From PALSA-505 sp036501145 (GTDB lineage: Bacteria > Actinomycetota > Actinomycetes > Streptosporangiales > Streptosporangiaceae), in the NCBI GenBank assembly GCA_036501145.1, contig DASYAV010000022.1, forward strand, positions 25,300 through 89,299: a stretch of 64,000 bases of DNA, read 5' to 3'. Numbering within the stretch: position 1 is the first letter of the stretch; every line of letters begins with the position of its first letter. Positions 34,598 through 43,082 of the stretch are shown one piece after another. Position numbers and translations under genes: made by a program. The notes under the pieces are model-generated. The model saw nothing but the letters and a program-made list of their open reading frames with translations. It had not been told where the DNA came from and ran no database searches.

Positions 34598-35185
34598 TCA
34601 TGCCTGCAGTGTGCCGGTGGCGAGACCGTACCAGAAGGTCCCCTCACCGTATTTCCGCGCCCTGTCCGCGGTGTACCCGTCCGGCCAGTCGACCGGCCCT
34701 GACCTGGTGCTCCGCTCGACGGCGACGAGCGCACCCGGGGCCAGCCAGCCCGCGCCGGCCAGCGTGGCGAGCATCGCGGTAACCGCCTCGCCGGGCAGCG
34801 GGTAGGGCGGGTCGGCGAAGACCACGCCGAACGGCCCGCCGCCGAGGCCGGCCGGGCCGCGGGCCAGCACCGTCTCCACCCGGCCCGGGATGACCTGCGC
34901 GCCGGGCAGGGCGAGCGCCGCGACGTTGGCCCGGATCACCCGCAGCGCCCGCGGGTCGCTCTCCACCAGCGCGGCCCTGGCCGCGCCGCGGGACAGCGCC
35001 TCCAGGCCGACCGCGCCGGAGCCCGCGTACAGGTCCAGCAGGCTCGCCCCGGCCAGCGGCCCGTGCACCGCCTGCACCGTGCCGAACAGGCCCTCGCGGG
35101 CCCGGTCGCTGGTCGGCCGGGTGTCCCGCCCGGCCGGCACGGACAGCCGGCGTCCCCCCGCGGTCCCCGCGATCACCCGCGTCAT
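34598..35185 (-). CDS. rsmD: 16S rRNA (guanine(966)-N(2))-methyltransferase RsmD
   Basis: A 195-residue Rossmann methyltransferase acting on G966 of 16S rRNA. SAM-binding motif LDLYAGSGAVGLEALSRGAA and catalytic VFADPPYPL are present. The start MTRVIAGTAGGRRLSVPAGR is canonical. The C-terminal part YTADRARKYGEGTFWYG also fits the family. Operon with coaD. Confidence 0.95.
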   Translation of the reverse strand: MTRVIAGTAGGRRLSVPAGRDTRPTSDRAREGLFGTVQAVHGPLAGASLLDLYAGSGAVGLEALSRGAARAALVESDPRALRVIRANVAALALPGAQVIPGRVETVLARGPAGLGGGPFGVVFADPPYPLPGEAVTAMLATLAGAGWLAPGALVAVERSTRSGPVDWPDGYTADRARKYGEGTFWYGLATGTLQA

Positions 35186-35249
35186 GCTTCCGAGGCTAGC
35201 GCCGCCCACGAGCGCCGCCGCGCGCCCAGTCCCCTGCCGCGCACTTCCC
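35186..35249. other. Short gap upstream of rsmD
   Basis: These 64 bp should include the rsmD-coaD promoter. Nothing else is recognised. Confidence 0.3.
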
Positions 35250-35445
35250 TTACCGCCCAGGGGCGGTGGCTGGTTGGGGGTGCGGCCAGCCGTCGTCCGG
35301 CATCCCGTCGGCGCGAGCCGGGACGGCGAGCCCGTCGGCACCCTCGCCGAACATGGCGGCCCGGTTCACCCCGCCGACCATGTGGCTGAGCAGGGCGCGC
35401 ACGTCGTACTCGGTGCACGGGGTCGGGCCGGCGAGCTGGCACGGC
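35250..35445 (-). pseudogene. Remnant of a TIGR03086-type metal-binding (DinB/maleylpyruvate isomerase-like) protein
   Basis: One minus-strand frame reads PTPCTEYDVRALLSHMVGG, then VNRAAMFGEGADGLAVPARA and DDGWP, and stops at a TAA at 35250-35252. The Thr-Pro-Cys-x-Glu-x-Asp-Val-Arg-x-Leu-x-x-His-x-Val-Gly-Gly pattern is that of TIGR03086 proteins, which are about 190 residues. Only about 60 residues survive, without a start or the metal-binding C-terminal half. It is most likely a decayed copy stranded between rsmD and recG. Confidence 0.6.
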
Positions 35446-35544
35446 GGGGAAGCGCCGGGGTTCCGTGCTGAGACCGCCAGGGGTGGCGGGTGAGCGGGTG
35501 CGGGGTGCGAAAGCCGTTAAGTATGAATCGCTTGGGGGTGGTGG

Positions 35545-37773
35545 TCAGGTCTTTTCCAGGAACCCGGCCTGGTCAGGGCCGAGCAGATCGCTGATCGCGG
35601 CGGCCAGCCCCGGGTGCTGCCCGAGTTCCGGGTCGGCGTCGACCACGGTGGCCGCCTCGCCGCGGGCCAGGCCGATGAGCTCCTCGTCGCGCAGCACGCT
35701 GAGCAGCTTGAGGGTGGACCGGCGGCCGGCCTGGGTGGCGCCGAGCACGTCACCTTCGCGGCGCTGCTCCAGGTCGAGCCGGGAGAGCCGGAAGCCATCC
35801 AGGGTGGCGGCGACCGCCGCCAGGCGTTCCCGCGAGCTGCTGGCCTCGGCGGCCTCGGTCACCAGCAGGCACAGGCCGGCCTTGGCGCCACGGCCGACCC
35901 GGCCGCGCAGCTGGTGCAGCTGGGAGACGCCGAACCGCTCCGCGTCCAGCACCACCATGACGGTGGCGTTCGGCACGTCCACCCCGACCTCGATGACCGT
36001 GGTGGCGACCAGCACGCCGACCGCCCCGCCGGCGAAGTCCCGCATCAGCCGGTCCTTGTCCTCCGGGCGGAGCCTGCCGTGCAGCACGCCGATGCGCAGG
36101 CCCTTCAGCGGCCCCTGCTCGAGCTCCGGGGCCACGTCCAGCACGCCCTTCGGCGGGCGGTTGAGGGTGAGGGCCGGCTCGTCGTCGTCGGGGAACTCCT
36201 CGCCGGGCCCGTCGTCGCCCGGGCCGTCGTCGCCGATGCGCGGGCAGACCACGTAGGCCTGCTGCCCGCGCTCCACCTCCTCGCGCACCCGCTGCCAGGC
36301 GCGCTCCAGGTAGTGCGGCTTGTCCGCGGCCGGGACCACGTGGCTGGCGATCGGCGACCGGCCGGCCGGCAGCTCGCTGAGCGTGCTCACATCCAGGTCC
36401 CCGTACACGGTCATGGCCACCGTGCGCGGGATCGGCGTCGCGGTCATCACGAGCACGTGCGGGCGGCCGTCCTGGGCCTTCTCGCGCAGCGCGTCCCGCT
36501 GCTCGACGCCGAACCTGTGCTGCTCGTCCACGACGACCAGGCCGAGGTCGGCGAACTGCACGTGCTCTTCGAGCAGCGCGTGCGTGCCGATCACGATCCC
36601 GGCCGCGCCTGACGCGGCGTCGAGCAGCGCCTCGCGCCGGGCGGCGGCGCCGAGCGCGCCGGTGAGCAGGGCCACCCTGGTGGCGTTCGCCGCGGCGTCC
36701 AGCATGCCGGCCCGGCTCATCGGGCCGAGCAGGCCGGTGATCGACCGGTAGTGCTGCTGGGCAAGCACCTCGGTGGGGGCGAGCAGCACCGCCTGCCCGC
36801 CGGCGTCCACCACCTGGAGCATGGCCCGCACGGCGATGACGGTCTTGCCGGAGCCGACCTCGCCCTGTAGCAGCCGGTGCATCGGGTGGGCGCAGGCCAG
36901 GTCGTTCCCTATCGTCTGGCCGGCGTCGCGCTGGCCGTCGGTGAGGGTGAACGGCAGCCCGTCGTCGAAGGCGGCGGCCAGGCCGTCGGGGACGGCCGGG
37001 CGGGGGGTGGCCGGCAGCGCCGCGGACGCGCGCCGCCGCTGGGCCAGCGCGGCCTGGATGACGAACGCCTCGTCCCACTTCAGCCGGTCCCTGGCGCGCC
37101 GCCAGTCCTCGTCGTCCAGCGGCACGTGCACGGCCCGGACCGCCTCGGCCAGGCCCATCAGACCGTGCCGTTCGCGCAGGCCGGGCGGCAGCGGGTCCTC
37201 GCCCAGGTCCAGCACGTCCAGCAGCGTCTGCACCGCCTTGGCGATCCGCCAGGACTGCAGCTTCGCGGTGGCCGGGTAGACGGGGATGGGCGCCGGGGTG
37301 TACTCGGCGGCCAGTTCGGCGCCGACCAGGCCGGTGCCGTCCTGCTCGGTGGCGACCGGCTCGAAGTCGGGGTGGACGAGCTGGCGCTGGTTGCGGAACG
37401 TGGACACCTCGCCGGAGAACAGTCCGGTGGTGCCGTTGGTCAGCCGTGAGTGCGGCCCGTAATGCGCCGCCCGGCTGGTCGCCGCGAAGAACGTCAGCAG
37501 CAGGGTGCTGGTTCCGTCGGTGACGGTGATCTTGATGACCTCGCCCTTGCGCTGCTTCATCCGGAACTTCTCGGTCTTGACCACCTGGGCCAGCACGGTC
37601 ACGTGCTCGCCCTCGCGCAGCCCGGCCAGGTCGGTCAGCTCGCCGCGCGGCTGATACCGGCGCGGGTAGTGGCGCAGCACGTCGCCGACGGTCTGGTAGC
37701 CGAACGCGTCGCCGAACTTCTTGGCCCCTGCCGGGCCGAGTATCCGGACGAGCGGCTCCTGCGTGGTCACCAT
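35545..37773 (-). CDS. recG: ATP-dependent DNA helicase RecG
   Basis: A 742-residue RecG, which remodels stalled replication forks and Holliday junctions. The N-terminal wedge OB domain covers about residues 50-150. Helicase motifs: Walker A LQGEVGSGKTVIAVRAML, DEQH box, MTATPIPRTVAM, and domain-2 motifs with QLHQLRGRVGRGAKAGLC. An acidic insert (GDDGPGDDGPGEEFPDDDEP) lies between motifs. The gene is divergent from rpmB; the dihydroxyacetone-kinase-like gene often found between them is missing. Confidence 0.96.
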   Translation of the reverse strand: MVTTQEPLVRILGPAGAKKFGDAFGYQTVGDVLRHYPRRYQPRGELTDLAGLREGEHVTVLAQVVKTEKFRMKQRKGEVIKITVTDGTSTLLLTFFAATSRAAHYGPHSRLTNGTTGLFSGEVSTFRNQRQLVHPDFEPVATEQDGTGLVGAELAAEYTPAPIPVYPATAKLQSWRIAKAVQTLLDVLDLGEDPLPPGLRERHGLMGLAEAVRAVHVPLDDEDWRRARDRLKWDEAFVIQAALAQRRRASAALPATPRPAVPDGLAAAFDDGLPFTLTDGQRDAGQTIGNDLACAHPMHRLLQGEVGSGKTVIAVRAMLQVVDAGGQAVLLAPTEVLAQQHYRSITGLLGPMSRAGMLDAAANATRVALLTGALGAAARREALLDAASGAAGIVIGTHALLEEHVQFADLGLVVVDEQHRFGVEQRDALREKAQDGRPHVLVMTATPIPRTVAMTVYGDLDVSTLSELPAGRSPIASHVVPAADKPHYLERAWQRVREEVERGQQAYVVCPRIGDDGPGDDGPGEEFPDDDEPALTLNRPPKGVLDVAPELEQGPLKGLRIGVLHGRLRPEDKDRLMRDFAGGAVGVLVATTVIEVGVDVPNATVMVVLDAERFGVSQLHQLRGRVGRGAKAGLCLLVTEAAEASSSRERLAAVAATLDGFRLSRLDLEQRREGDVLGATQAGRRSTLKLLSVLRDEELIGLARGEAATVVDADPELGQHPGLAAAISDLLGPDQAGFLEKT

Positions 37774-37908
37774 AGGGGCAGAATATGGGCCGCCTGCGAC
37801 GCCGGTTCGCGTCTGGCAGCGGTGTCGGATATTCTTCGACGACTGCCCCGGTCAGCCATGTGGCATGCCCGGGTACCAAACCATCCCACGCACCCAATGG
37901 AGCGAACC

Positions 37909-38094
37909 GTGGCTTCCGTCTGCGACGTCTGCGGCAAGGAGCCGGGTTTCGGCAACAAGATCTCGCGCTCGCACCGCCGCACCCGACGCCGCTGGAACCC
38001 CAACATCCAGTCGGTTCGTACCGTCGTCGGCGGGACGCCGAAGCGGCTCAAGGTGTGCACCTCGTGCATCAAGGCGCGCAAGGTCACGCGCTGA
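37909..38094 (+). CDS. rpmB: 50S ribosomal protein bL28
   Basis: A 61-residue ribosomal protein starting at GTG 37909 with VASVCDVCGKEPGFGNKISR. Zinc-binding pairs CDVC and CTSC are intact, so it is the zinc form. The open frame upstream is not conserved. Its 3' end overlaps the convergent thiD by 11 bp. Confidence 0.96.
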   Translation: MASVCDVCGKEPGFGNKISRSHRRTRRRWNPNIQSVRTVVGGTPKRLKVCTSCIKARKVTR

Positions 38095-38914
38095 CGCCCG
38101 GCTGGCTGCCGCGCTGCTGACTGGCGCGCAGCCGCCACCCGTGATCCACCGGGCCGGTTCCCGCGCCGAGCGGGAAGCCGGCCCGTATCGCGCCGGTCAG
38201 GTACTCCCGGGCCCCGGCCACCGCGGCCGGCACGTCGGCGCCCAGCGCCAGCAGGGCGGCGATCGCCGAGGCCAGTGTGCACCCGGTCCCGTGGTCGTGC
38301 CCGCCCGGCAGCCGGGGGCCGGTGAACGTGTGTGCCTGACGGCCGTCGTAGAGCAGGTCCACCGGGTCGCCGGGCAGGTGGCCGCCGGTCACCAGGACCC
38401 ACCGTGGGCCCATGTCCTTCAGCGCGCGGGCGGCGGCGAGCAGGCCCCGCTCGCCGGTGACGCGGACACCGGTGAGCAGTTCGGCTTCGTCGATGTTGGG
38501 CGTGACCACGGTGGCCAGCGGGAACAGGCGGCCGGTCAGCGCGCCGGCGGCGTCCCGGTCCAGTAGCCGGTCGCCGTGTGTGGACGCCGCGACCGGGTCC
38601 ACCACGAGCGGGGCGGTCACCCCGGCCAGTTCGTCGGCGACCACGGTGACGGTGCGGGCCGAGGCCAGCATCCCGGTCTTCACCGCCTGCGCCCCGATGT
38701 CGGACAGCACCGACCGCATCTGGGCCCGCACCGCCTCTTCGGGAAGCTCCCAGACGCCCTGCACGCCGGTGGAGTTCTGCGCGGTGACCGCGCATATCAC
38801 GCTCATCCCGTGCACGCCCAGGGCGAGCATCGTCTTCAGGTCGGCCTGGATTCCGGCGCCGCCGCCGGAATCCGATCCGGCCACGGTGAGCACGGCGGGC
38901 GGGGCGGGCGGCAT
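38084..38914 (-). CDS. thiD: Hydroxymethylpyrimidine/phosphomethylpyrimidine kinase ThiD
   Basis: A 276-residue ribokinase-fold enzyme that makes HMP diphosphate for thiamine synthesis. Substrate motif VLTVAGSDSGGGAGIQADLK at the N-terminus, VVDPVAAS in the middle and the anion-hole HDHGTGCTLASAIAALLALG near the C-terminus. Thiamine-monophosphate kinase ThiL is encoded 2 kb away. No TPP riboswitch can be seen in the short upstream region. Confidence 0.94.
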   Translation of the reverse strand: MPPAPPAVLTVAGSDSGGGAGIQADLKTMLALGVHGMSVICAVTAQNSTGVQGVWELPEEAVRAQMRSVLSDIGAQAVKTGMLASARTVTVVADELAGVTAPLVVDPVAASTHGDRLLDRDAAGALTGRLFPLATVVTPNIDEAELLTGVRVTGERGLLAAARALKDMGPRWVLVTGGHLPGDPVDLLYDGRQAHTFTGPRLPGGHDHGTGCTLASAIAALLALGADVPAAVAGAREYLTGAIRAGFPLGAGTGPVDHGWRLRASQQRGSQPGVSA

Positions 38915-38981
38915 GGCGTTCAGCCTAGGCCGCCGTCCGGCTCGGGGCAGAAGCCAGGTTACTCTTGCTCCAGCTCTTGAT

Positions 38982-39000
38982 TTAGGTAAGGCTAACCTAA
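38982..39000. promoter_or_regulatory. Iron box (IdeR/DmdR-type operator)
   Basis: TTAGGTAAGGCTAACCTAA is an almost perfect 19-bp palindrome matching the actinobacterial iron-repressor box, with one base off the symmetric consensus. It ends 5 bp before the GTG and 14 bp before the ATG of the DUF2470 gene, so bound repressor would block transcription when iron is plentiful. Confidence 0.85.
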
Positions 39001-39013
39001 TTTAGTGGGGGTC

Positions 39014-39721
39014 ATGGACTTCGACGTACTGCCCGGGCCGTCGCTGCCCGAACTGGCCAGGACCGCGCTGGGCCGGGCCCCCGCGGCCACGGTGGGCGAG
39101 GGCGGCCCGGCAGGCAGCCGGAGCGCGCCGGGGCAGGCGCCGGTCCGCGCCGGGCGGGACGGCAGCCCGATGCTGCTGCCCGCGTCCGGGTCACCGCTGG
39201 CCCAGCAGCTCGCCGCCGGCCCGGACACGGTGATCGTGACCGTGCCCGCGAGCGCGCCGTTCCGCGGGCTGCGGCTGACCGGGGCGGCCCGGCCGGTGGC
39301 GCGCGACATGGCCGCCGGGATCAGCGCGTACACGGTGGACCTGCGGTCGGTCGAGTTCACCGGCGGCGGCGGCGCCCCGGTGGCGATGGCGGACTATCGT
39401 GCGGCCACCCCCGACCCGCTGTGGCGGACGGCACCCGGGGTGCTGCGCCATCTCGAGCAGGCGCACATGGCCGACCTTGTCGGATGCGTCCGCGCGCACG
39501 GCATGGCCACCGCCGACTGGGTCATCCCGCGTGGCCTGGACCGCTACGGCCTGGAACTCCTCGTCCTGTCCACGGACGGCGCGACGGTCGTCCGGCTGGC
39601 TTTCCCGGACGGGCCGGTCACCTCGATGCAGGTGGTCCCTGCGTCAATTCGCACCACGCTGACCTGCCGGTGCCAGGCCGGGCCCGGCCATTCCGGCAGT
39701 CACCCAGCCGTCAGCGACTAG
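39014..39721 (+). CDS. DUF2470 protein, probable haem-utilisation/split-barrel family
   Basis: About 235 residues. A split-barrel-like N-terminal half (VIVTVPASAPFRGLRLTGAA) is followed by a C-terminal DUF2470 region: HLEQAHMADLVGCVRAHG, VIPRGLDRYGLELLVLSTDG and VVRLAFPDGPVTS. DUF2470 occurs in HugZ/HutZ-type haem-degrading proteins and in siderophore-related proteins. Iron-box control strongly supports a role in iron or haem acquisition. ATG at 39014 is preferred over GTG at 39005 because the latter is only 5 bp from the operator. The 3' end overlaps the convergent membrane protein gene by 78 bp. Confidence 0.75.
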   Translation: MDFDVLPGPSLPELARTALGRAPAATVGEGGPAGSRSAPGQAPVRAGRDGSPMLLPASGSPLAQQLAAGPDTVIVTVPASAPFRGLRLTGAARPVARDMAAGISAYTVDLRSVEFTGGGGAPVAMADYRAATPDPLWRTAPGVLRHLEQAHMADLVGCVRAHGMATADWVIPRGLDRYGLELLVLSTDGATVVRLAFPDGPVTSMQVVPASIRTTLTCRCQAGPGHSGSHPAVSD

Positions 39722-40861
39722 CACCGGCCACGCTTTCGTGCGTGTGTGCTTCCCGGCGTGCGTGTGGCTGCCCTTGGCGCCGACGTCGCCTTTGGTGCGG
39801 GTGTGGCCCTTCGCGTGCCCCTTGGCGTGGCCCTTCGCGTGCCCCTTGGCGTGGCCCTTGGCGTGGCCTGGGCCTGTGGCGCCGGGGCGGACCGAGGCGG
39901 TGAGCTGGAGGCTGAGCGAGCCCGGTTGGCCGGCCTGGGAAGAGCCGGGGTTGTGCGCGTGGGATGTGCCCGGGTTGTGCGCGTGGCCCTGGCCCCGGCC
40001 CGGCCCGGGGGTGTGCGGCTTACGCGGGTTCCGCGGGCCGCGGGCCCGGAACGAGCACTGGTAGCCGTTGATGGCGCAGCCGCCCGGCGGTCCGGCGGTG
40101 CCGCTGGCCAGGAAGACGAACCGCACGGTCATCCCCGGCCGCAGCGGCCGCTGCCCGGCGGGGGCGGCAGCCAGGCCGGCCTGGCTGCGCGGGTCGGCAG
40201 GGAACCAGCGGGCGCCCCACATGTGGCTGATCTCGGCCCGCCGGTAGTTCATCTGCAGTTGCCAGCCGGAGAGCGCGGTCTTGCCGCGGTTGGTGATCGT
40301 CACCGCCGCGAGGAACTGCCCGGACGAGCGCTTCTGGGTCCGGTACACCACCGTCACCCGCGGCCCTGGCGAACCGCCGCCCCGGCCTCCTGCATGCTGC
40401 CGCGGCGCGGTCGGGTGCCCGGCGTGCGTGCCCGGCGCCTGGCCCGGCTGCGAGCCGCCACCGCCGTCGTTATCCGCGCCGCCACCGGTGACCGGCTGCT
40501 GGGGAGCCTGCGAGAGCTGGCTGGACCCGCCACCATGGCTGGCGTGATTTTCCGGATTTGCCGATTTGCCCAGCGTGCCGCCATTTCCGGGATGCGGGCC
40601 GATGCTCGTGCAACTGGCCTCGACGCAGGCCGGCGGCAGGCCACTGCTGTAGAGCAGGTGCGTCTGCGTGGTGCCGTAGGCCAGGATTGAGGCCAGCACC
40701 GTGCAGAATCCGGCGAGAAATGTCGGGGTCAGCATCAGCCGGCTCAGGGCATGGCCCTTTCTGCCTGGTGACGGCCGGGATCCAGGAGATGACGTGTCAC
40801 GCTGGCCGGCTGGCTCCATCCCCCCGGGCCCGCTCGCACTCTCGCGCTCACGTTCTGGCAT
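39644..40861 (-). CDS. Membrane-anchored protein with CBM2-like cellulose-binding domain and HAKG repeats
   Basis: A 405-residue protein. A cytoplasmic Arg/Ser/Pro-rich segment precedes a single membrane helix at about residues 45-63 (PTFLAGFCTVLASILAYGTT). Outside follow a Gly/His/Gln-rich linker and a family-2 carbohydrate-binding module (GQFLAAVTITNRGKTALSGW, HMWGARW, then GGCAINGYQC). The C-terminal part is rich in Gly, His and Pro and has five HAKG units. No catalytic domain is visible, so it may attach cells or another protein to a polysaccharide. The His-rich tail could bind metal. It is preceded by an AT-rich region with nested inverted repeats. Confidence 0.65.
   Translation of the reverse strand: MPERERESASGPGGMEPAGQRDTSSPGSRPSPGRKGHALSRLMLTPTFLAGFCTVLASILAYGTTQTHLLYSSGLPPACVEASCTSIGPHPGNGGTLGKSANPENHASHGGGSSQLSQAPQQPVTGGGADNDGGGGSQPGQAPGTHAGHPTAPRQHAGGRGGGSPGPRVTVVYRTQKRSSGQFLAAVTITNRGKTALSGWQLQMNYRRAEISHMWGARWFPADPRSQAGLAAAPAGQRPLRPGMTVRFVFLASGTAGPPGGCAINGYQCSFRARGPRNPRKPHTPGPGRGQGHAHNPGTSHAHNPGSSQAGQPGSLSLQLTASVRPGATGPGHAKGHAKGHAKGHAKGHAKGHTRTKGDVGAKGSHTHAGKHTRTKAWPVLVADGWVTAGMAGPGLAPAGQRGAN
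39780..39875. repeat. 12-bp tandem repeats encoding HAKG
   Basis: The forward strand alternates CCCTTGGCGTGG and CCCTTCGCGTGC about five times, corresponding to five HAKG units on the minus strand. Copy number is likely to vary between strains. Confidence 0.8.
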
Positions 40862-40901
40862 CAGGGGCGATTTATATCAAGCAAAAGGCCCCGACACTAG
40901 A

Positions 40902-40942
40902 TATCGAATTGTAGCTATCCAATTACTTAATGTAATTCGATA
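40902..40942. promoter_or_regulatory. AT-rich nested inverted repeats upstream of the CBM2-like gene
   Basis: TATCGAATT (40902-40910) and AATTCGATA (40934-40942) are exact reverse complements. Between them AATTAC and GTAATT form a second inverted repeat partly overlapping the first. The segment is strikingly AT-rich for this genome. It lies directly after the thiL stop and 41 bp before the CBM2-like start, so it is either an operator for the latter or a stem-loop ending the thiL transcript. Confidence 0.5.
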
Positions 40943-40946
40943 CTGG

Positions 40947-41981
40947 TCAGCGGAAGTGCTGCCAGCCAATCACCCCCGGATAATTCATTCCGTCGACGCG
41001 CACCCCCCGGCCAGCGCTCACGCGCCCAATAACGACCCAATCAGTGGGAATCTGGGTGCCGGGCGGGAACGTGGCCGCCAGCGCGTGATCCTCCCCGCCG
41101 GTCAGCAGCCAGGACAGCGCTCCCGGTGACCCGGCGGGCGCGGCCGGGTCGAGGCCCAGCGCCGCCGCCGCGTCGGCGAGCGCGGGCGGCACCGGCAAAC
41201 GGGCGGTCTCGATGTCGATGAGCACTCCGCTCGCGGCCGCGATGTGCCCGAGGTCGGCGACGAGCCCGTCGCTGACGTCGATCATGGCGGTGGCGCCGAG
41301 CCCGGCCGCCTCGAGACCGGCCTGGTAGGGCGGCGCGGGCCGCCGGTAGGCATCGACTGGTGCGGCCGGGCTGGTGTGGCCGGCCTCCAGCAGGGCGAGC
41401 CCGGCGGCGGACTGCCCCAGCCGGCCGGTGACCGCCACCGTGTCCGAGGGCCGTGCGCGGGCCCTGGTGACCGGATCGCGCCCGGCCATGCTGCCGATGG
41501 CCGTCACCGAGATGAAGATCTGCCCGGCGCCCGCCATGTCCCCGCCGGTGACAGAGGCACCGGCCCGGTCAGCCTCGCCCGCCAGCCCGGAGGCGAAGTC
41601 CAGCGCCCAGGCCACGGGAAGATCGGGAGGCGCGGCCAGCCCGACGAGCAGGGTCTGCGGCACCGCGCCCATCGCAGCCAGGTCCGCGAGGTTGCGCGCC
41701 GCGGCCTTGACGCCGACGTCGGCGGGTGCGGACCATTCGCGCCGGAAGTGCACGCCCTCCAGGATGAGGTCGGTGGTGGCGGCGACCAGGGGGTCGGGCA
41801 GGCGCAGCACGGCCGCGTCGTCCCCGATGCCGACGATCGCGCTGGGCGGCTGCGGCATCCGGGCCGCGACGGCGGCGATGAGGCCGAACTCGCCCAGTTC
41901 ACCGATGGTGCCGGGCTCCGTGGTGTCTATTGCAGCCTCCTTTGATCGCCTGATGACTGGCCCGTGCGATACCGTGTCCAT
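40947..41981 (-). CDS. thiL: Thiamine-monophosphate kinase ThiL
   Basis: ThiL makes thiamine diphosphate, the active cofactor. Motifs: GELGEFGLIAAVAARM, IVGIGDDAAVLRL (metal-binding Asp residues), TTDLILEGVHFRREW, and SVTGGDMAGAGQIFISVTAI. ATG at 41981 gives 344 residues, slightly longer than usual at the N-terminus; the true start might be a little further in. The divergent Lrp-like gene starts 46 bp away. Confidence 0.94.
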   Translation of the reverse strand: MDTVSHGPVIRRSKEAAIDTTEPGTIGELGEFGLIAAVAARMPQPPSAIVGIGDDAAVLRLPDPLVAATTDLILEGVHFRREWSAPADVGVKAAARNLADLAAMGAVPQTLLVGLAAPPDLPVAWALDFASGLAGEADRAGASVTGGDMAGAGQIFISVTAIGSMAGRDPVTRARARPSDTVAVTGRLGQSAAGLALLEAGHTSPAAPVDAYRRPAPPYQAGLEAAGLGATAMIDVSDGLVADLGHIAAASGVLIDIETARLPVPPALADAAAALGLDPAAPAGSPGALSWLLTGGEDHALAATFPPGTQIPTDWVVIGRVSAGRGVRVDGMNYPGVIGWQHFR

Positions 41982-42026
41982 TCCTGATACCACTCGGGGC
42001 GGATCCAGCCCATCCGGGAGGACGTC

Positions 42027-42260
42027 GTGGTCCACGCATACATCCTCGTCCAGACCGAGGTCGGCAAGGCCGCCGAGGTGGCCTCCCGGATCTCCACGAT
42101 CACCGGAGTGACCCAGGCGGAGGACGTGACCGGCCCCTACGACGTCATCGTGCGCGCCCAGGCCGACAACGTCGATGACCTCGGCCGGCTCGTCGTCGCC
42201 CAGATCCAGTCGGTCGACGGCATCACGCGCACCCTGACCTGCCCGGTCGTGCGCCTGTAG
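42027..42260 (+). CDS. Stand-alone Lrp/AsnC ligand-binding domain protein
   Basis: A 77-residue protein consisting only of the Lrp/AsnC effector (RAM) domain: MVHAYILVQTEVGKAAEVAS, VTGPYDVIVRAQADNVDDLG and VDGITRTLTCPVV. It lacks the helix-turn-helix, as is normal for this conserved actinobacterial gene near thiL. It may bind amino acids or pair with full-length Lrp proteins. GTG start with GGGAGG upstream. Confidence 0.93.
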   Translation: MVHAYILVQTEVGKAAEVASRISTITGVTQAEDVTGPYDVIVRAQADNVDDLGRLVVAQIQSVDGITRTLTCPVVRL

Positions 42261-42327
42261 GCGGCGCCGCCCGGCGGGCGGTCCAGGCCCGGGCGGCAGG
42301 AGGGCCAGCGGCAGCGCGCGGCCGGAC

Positions 42328-42996
42328 TCAGCCGCGCCCGTTGGCCGGGCGCAGCAGGTCGGCGGCGATCGGCGCGGTTCGGCGGCCCAGCCCGAGCCGG
42401 GCCGCCGAACCCAGGTCGCCGGGGGTGTCCACGTCCCGGCGCACGGTGGGGATGCCGCTGATGTCGAGTTCGGCCGCGCCGGCACCCAGGTGGGCCAGCC
42501 TCGATCCCGGCCCGAACCGCGGCTGGAACCTGCTGCCCGGGGCCGCGGTGTACAGCGTGGTCCCGGATCCGGCCGCGTCAGGGACGAACGCCTGCGGCCA
42601 ATTGGCCGCGGCGCGCAGCGCCCGGCCCAGTTCGGCTGGCCGCAGGGCCGGCAGGTCGGCGGCGAGCGCGGCGGTGCCGGCGTCCGGGCGGAGCCCGGCG
42701 GCCGTCGCGGCGCCGTGCCGGAGCGCCGGGTTCAGCCCGTCGTCCGGGTCGTCGGGGATCACCAGCGCGCCCAGCCCGGTCAGCTCGGCGGCCGCCGCCG
42801 GGTCGTCGCTCACCACGATCACCGCGGCCACCTCCGGGCAGCCCGTGGCGGCCGCCACGGTGTCGGCGGCCAGGGCGAGTGCCAGCTCAGGACGGCGCGA
42901 TCCGGCCAGTTCGGTGAGCCGCGATTTGGCCCGGGCAAGTACCTTGACGGGGATCACCAGTGACCAGGCGAGCGGGGTGCCGGCGCTCACGACCAC
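42328..42996 (-). CDS. fbiD: Phosphoenolpyruvate guanylyltransferase (coenzyme F420 synthesis)
   Basis: A 222-residue CofC/FbiD family protein that activates phosphoenolpyruvate (or 2-phospholactate) with GTP for F420 synthesis. The nucleotidyltransferase start is WSLVIPVKVLARAKSRL, then VIVVSDD, DDGLNPALRHG and ALAADLPALRP. Its presence implies F420-dependent redox enzymes in this organism. Divergent from plsC. Confidence 0.92.
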   Translation of the reverse strand: MVVSAGTPLAWSLVIPVKVLARAKSRLTELAGSRRPELALALAADTVAAATGCPEVAAVIVVSDDPAAAAELTGLGALVIPDDPDDGLNPALRHGAATAAGLRPDAGTAALAADLPALRPAELGRALRAAANWPQAFVPDAAGSGTTLYTAAPGSRFQPRFGPGSRLAHLGAGAAELDISGIPTVRRDVDTPGDLGSAARLGLGRRTAPIAADLLRPANGRG

Positions 42997-43082
42997 GCTC
43001 CTGCCTCGACAGGGTGCGCGGCGAACGGCAAGACTGACCGGAAGAACTTCGGAGGGGTTTGAGCCGATGACCAGGCAGCACC

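Noticed and set aside
35750..37897. 715-codon open frame on the minus strand
   Set aside because: Shifted frame of recG with Arg/Gly/Ala-rich nonsense composition.
38915..38981. TPP riboswitch before thiD
   Set aside because: The upstream region is too short and lacks the conserved CTGAGA-type core.
39780..39875. Short repeats considered as CRISPR or VNTR outside a gene
   Set aside because: They are in-frame coding repeats of HAKG in a membrane protein.
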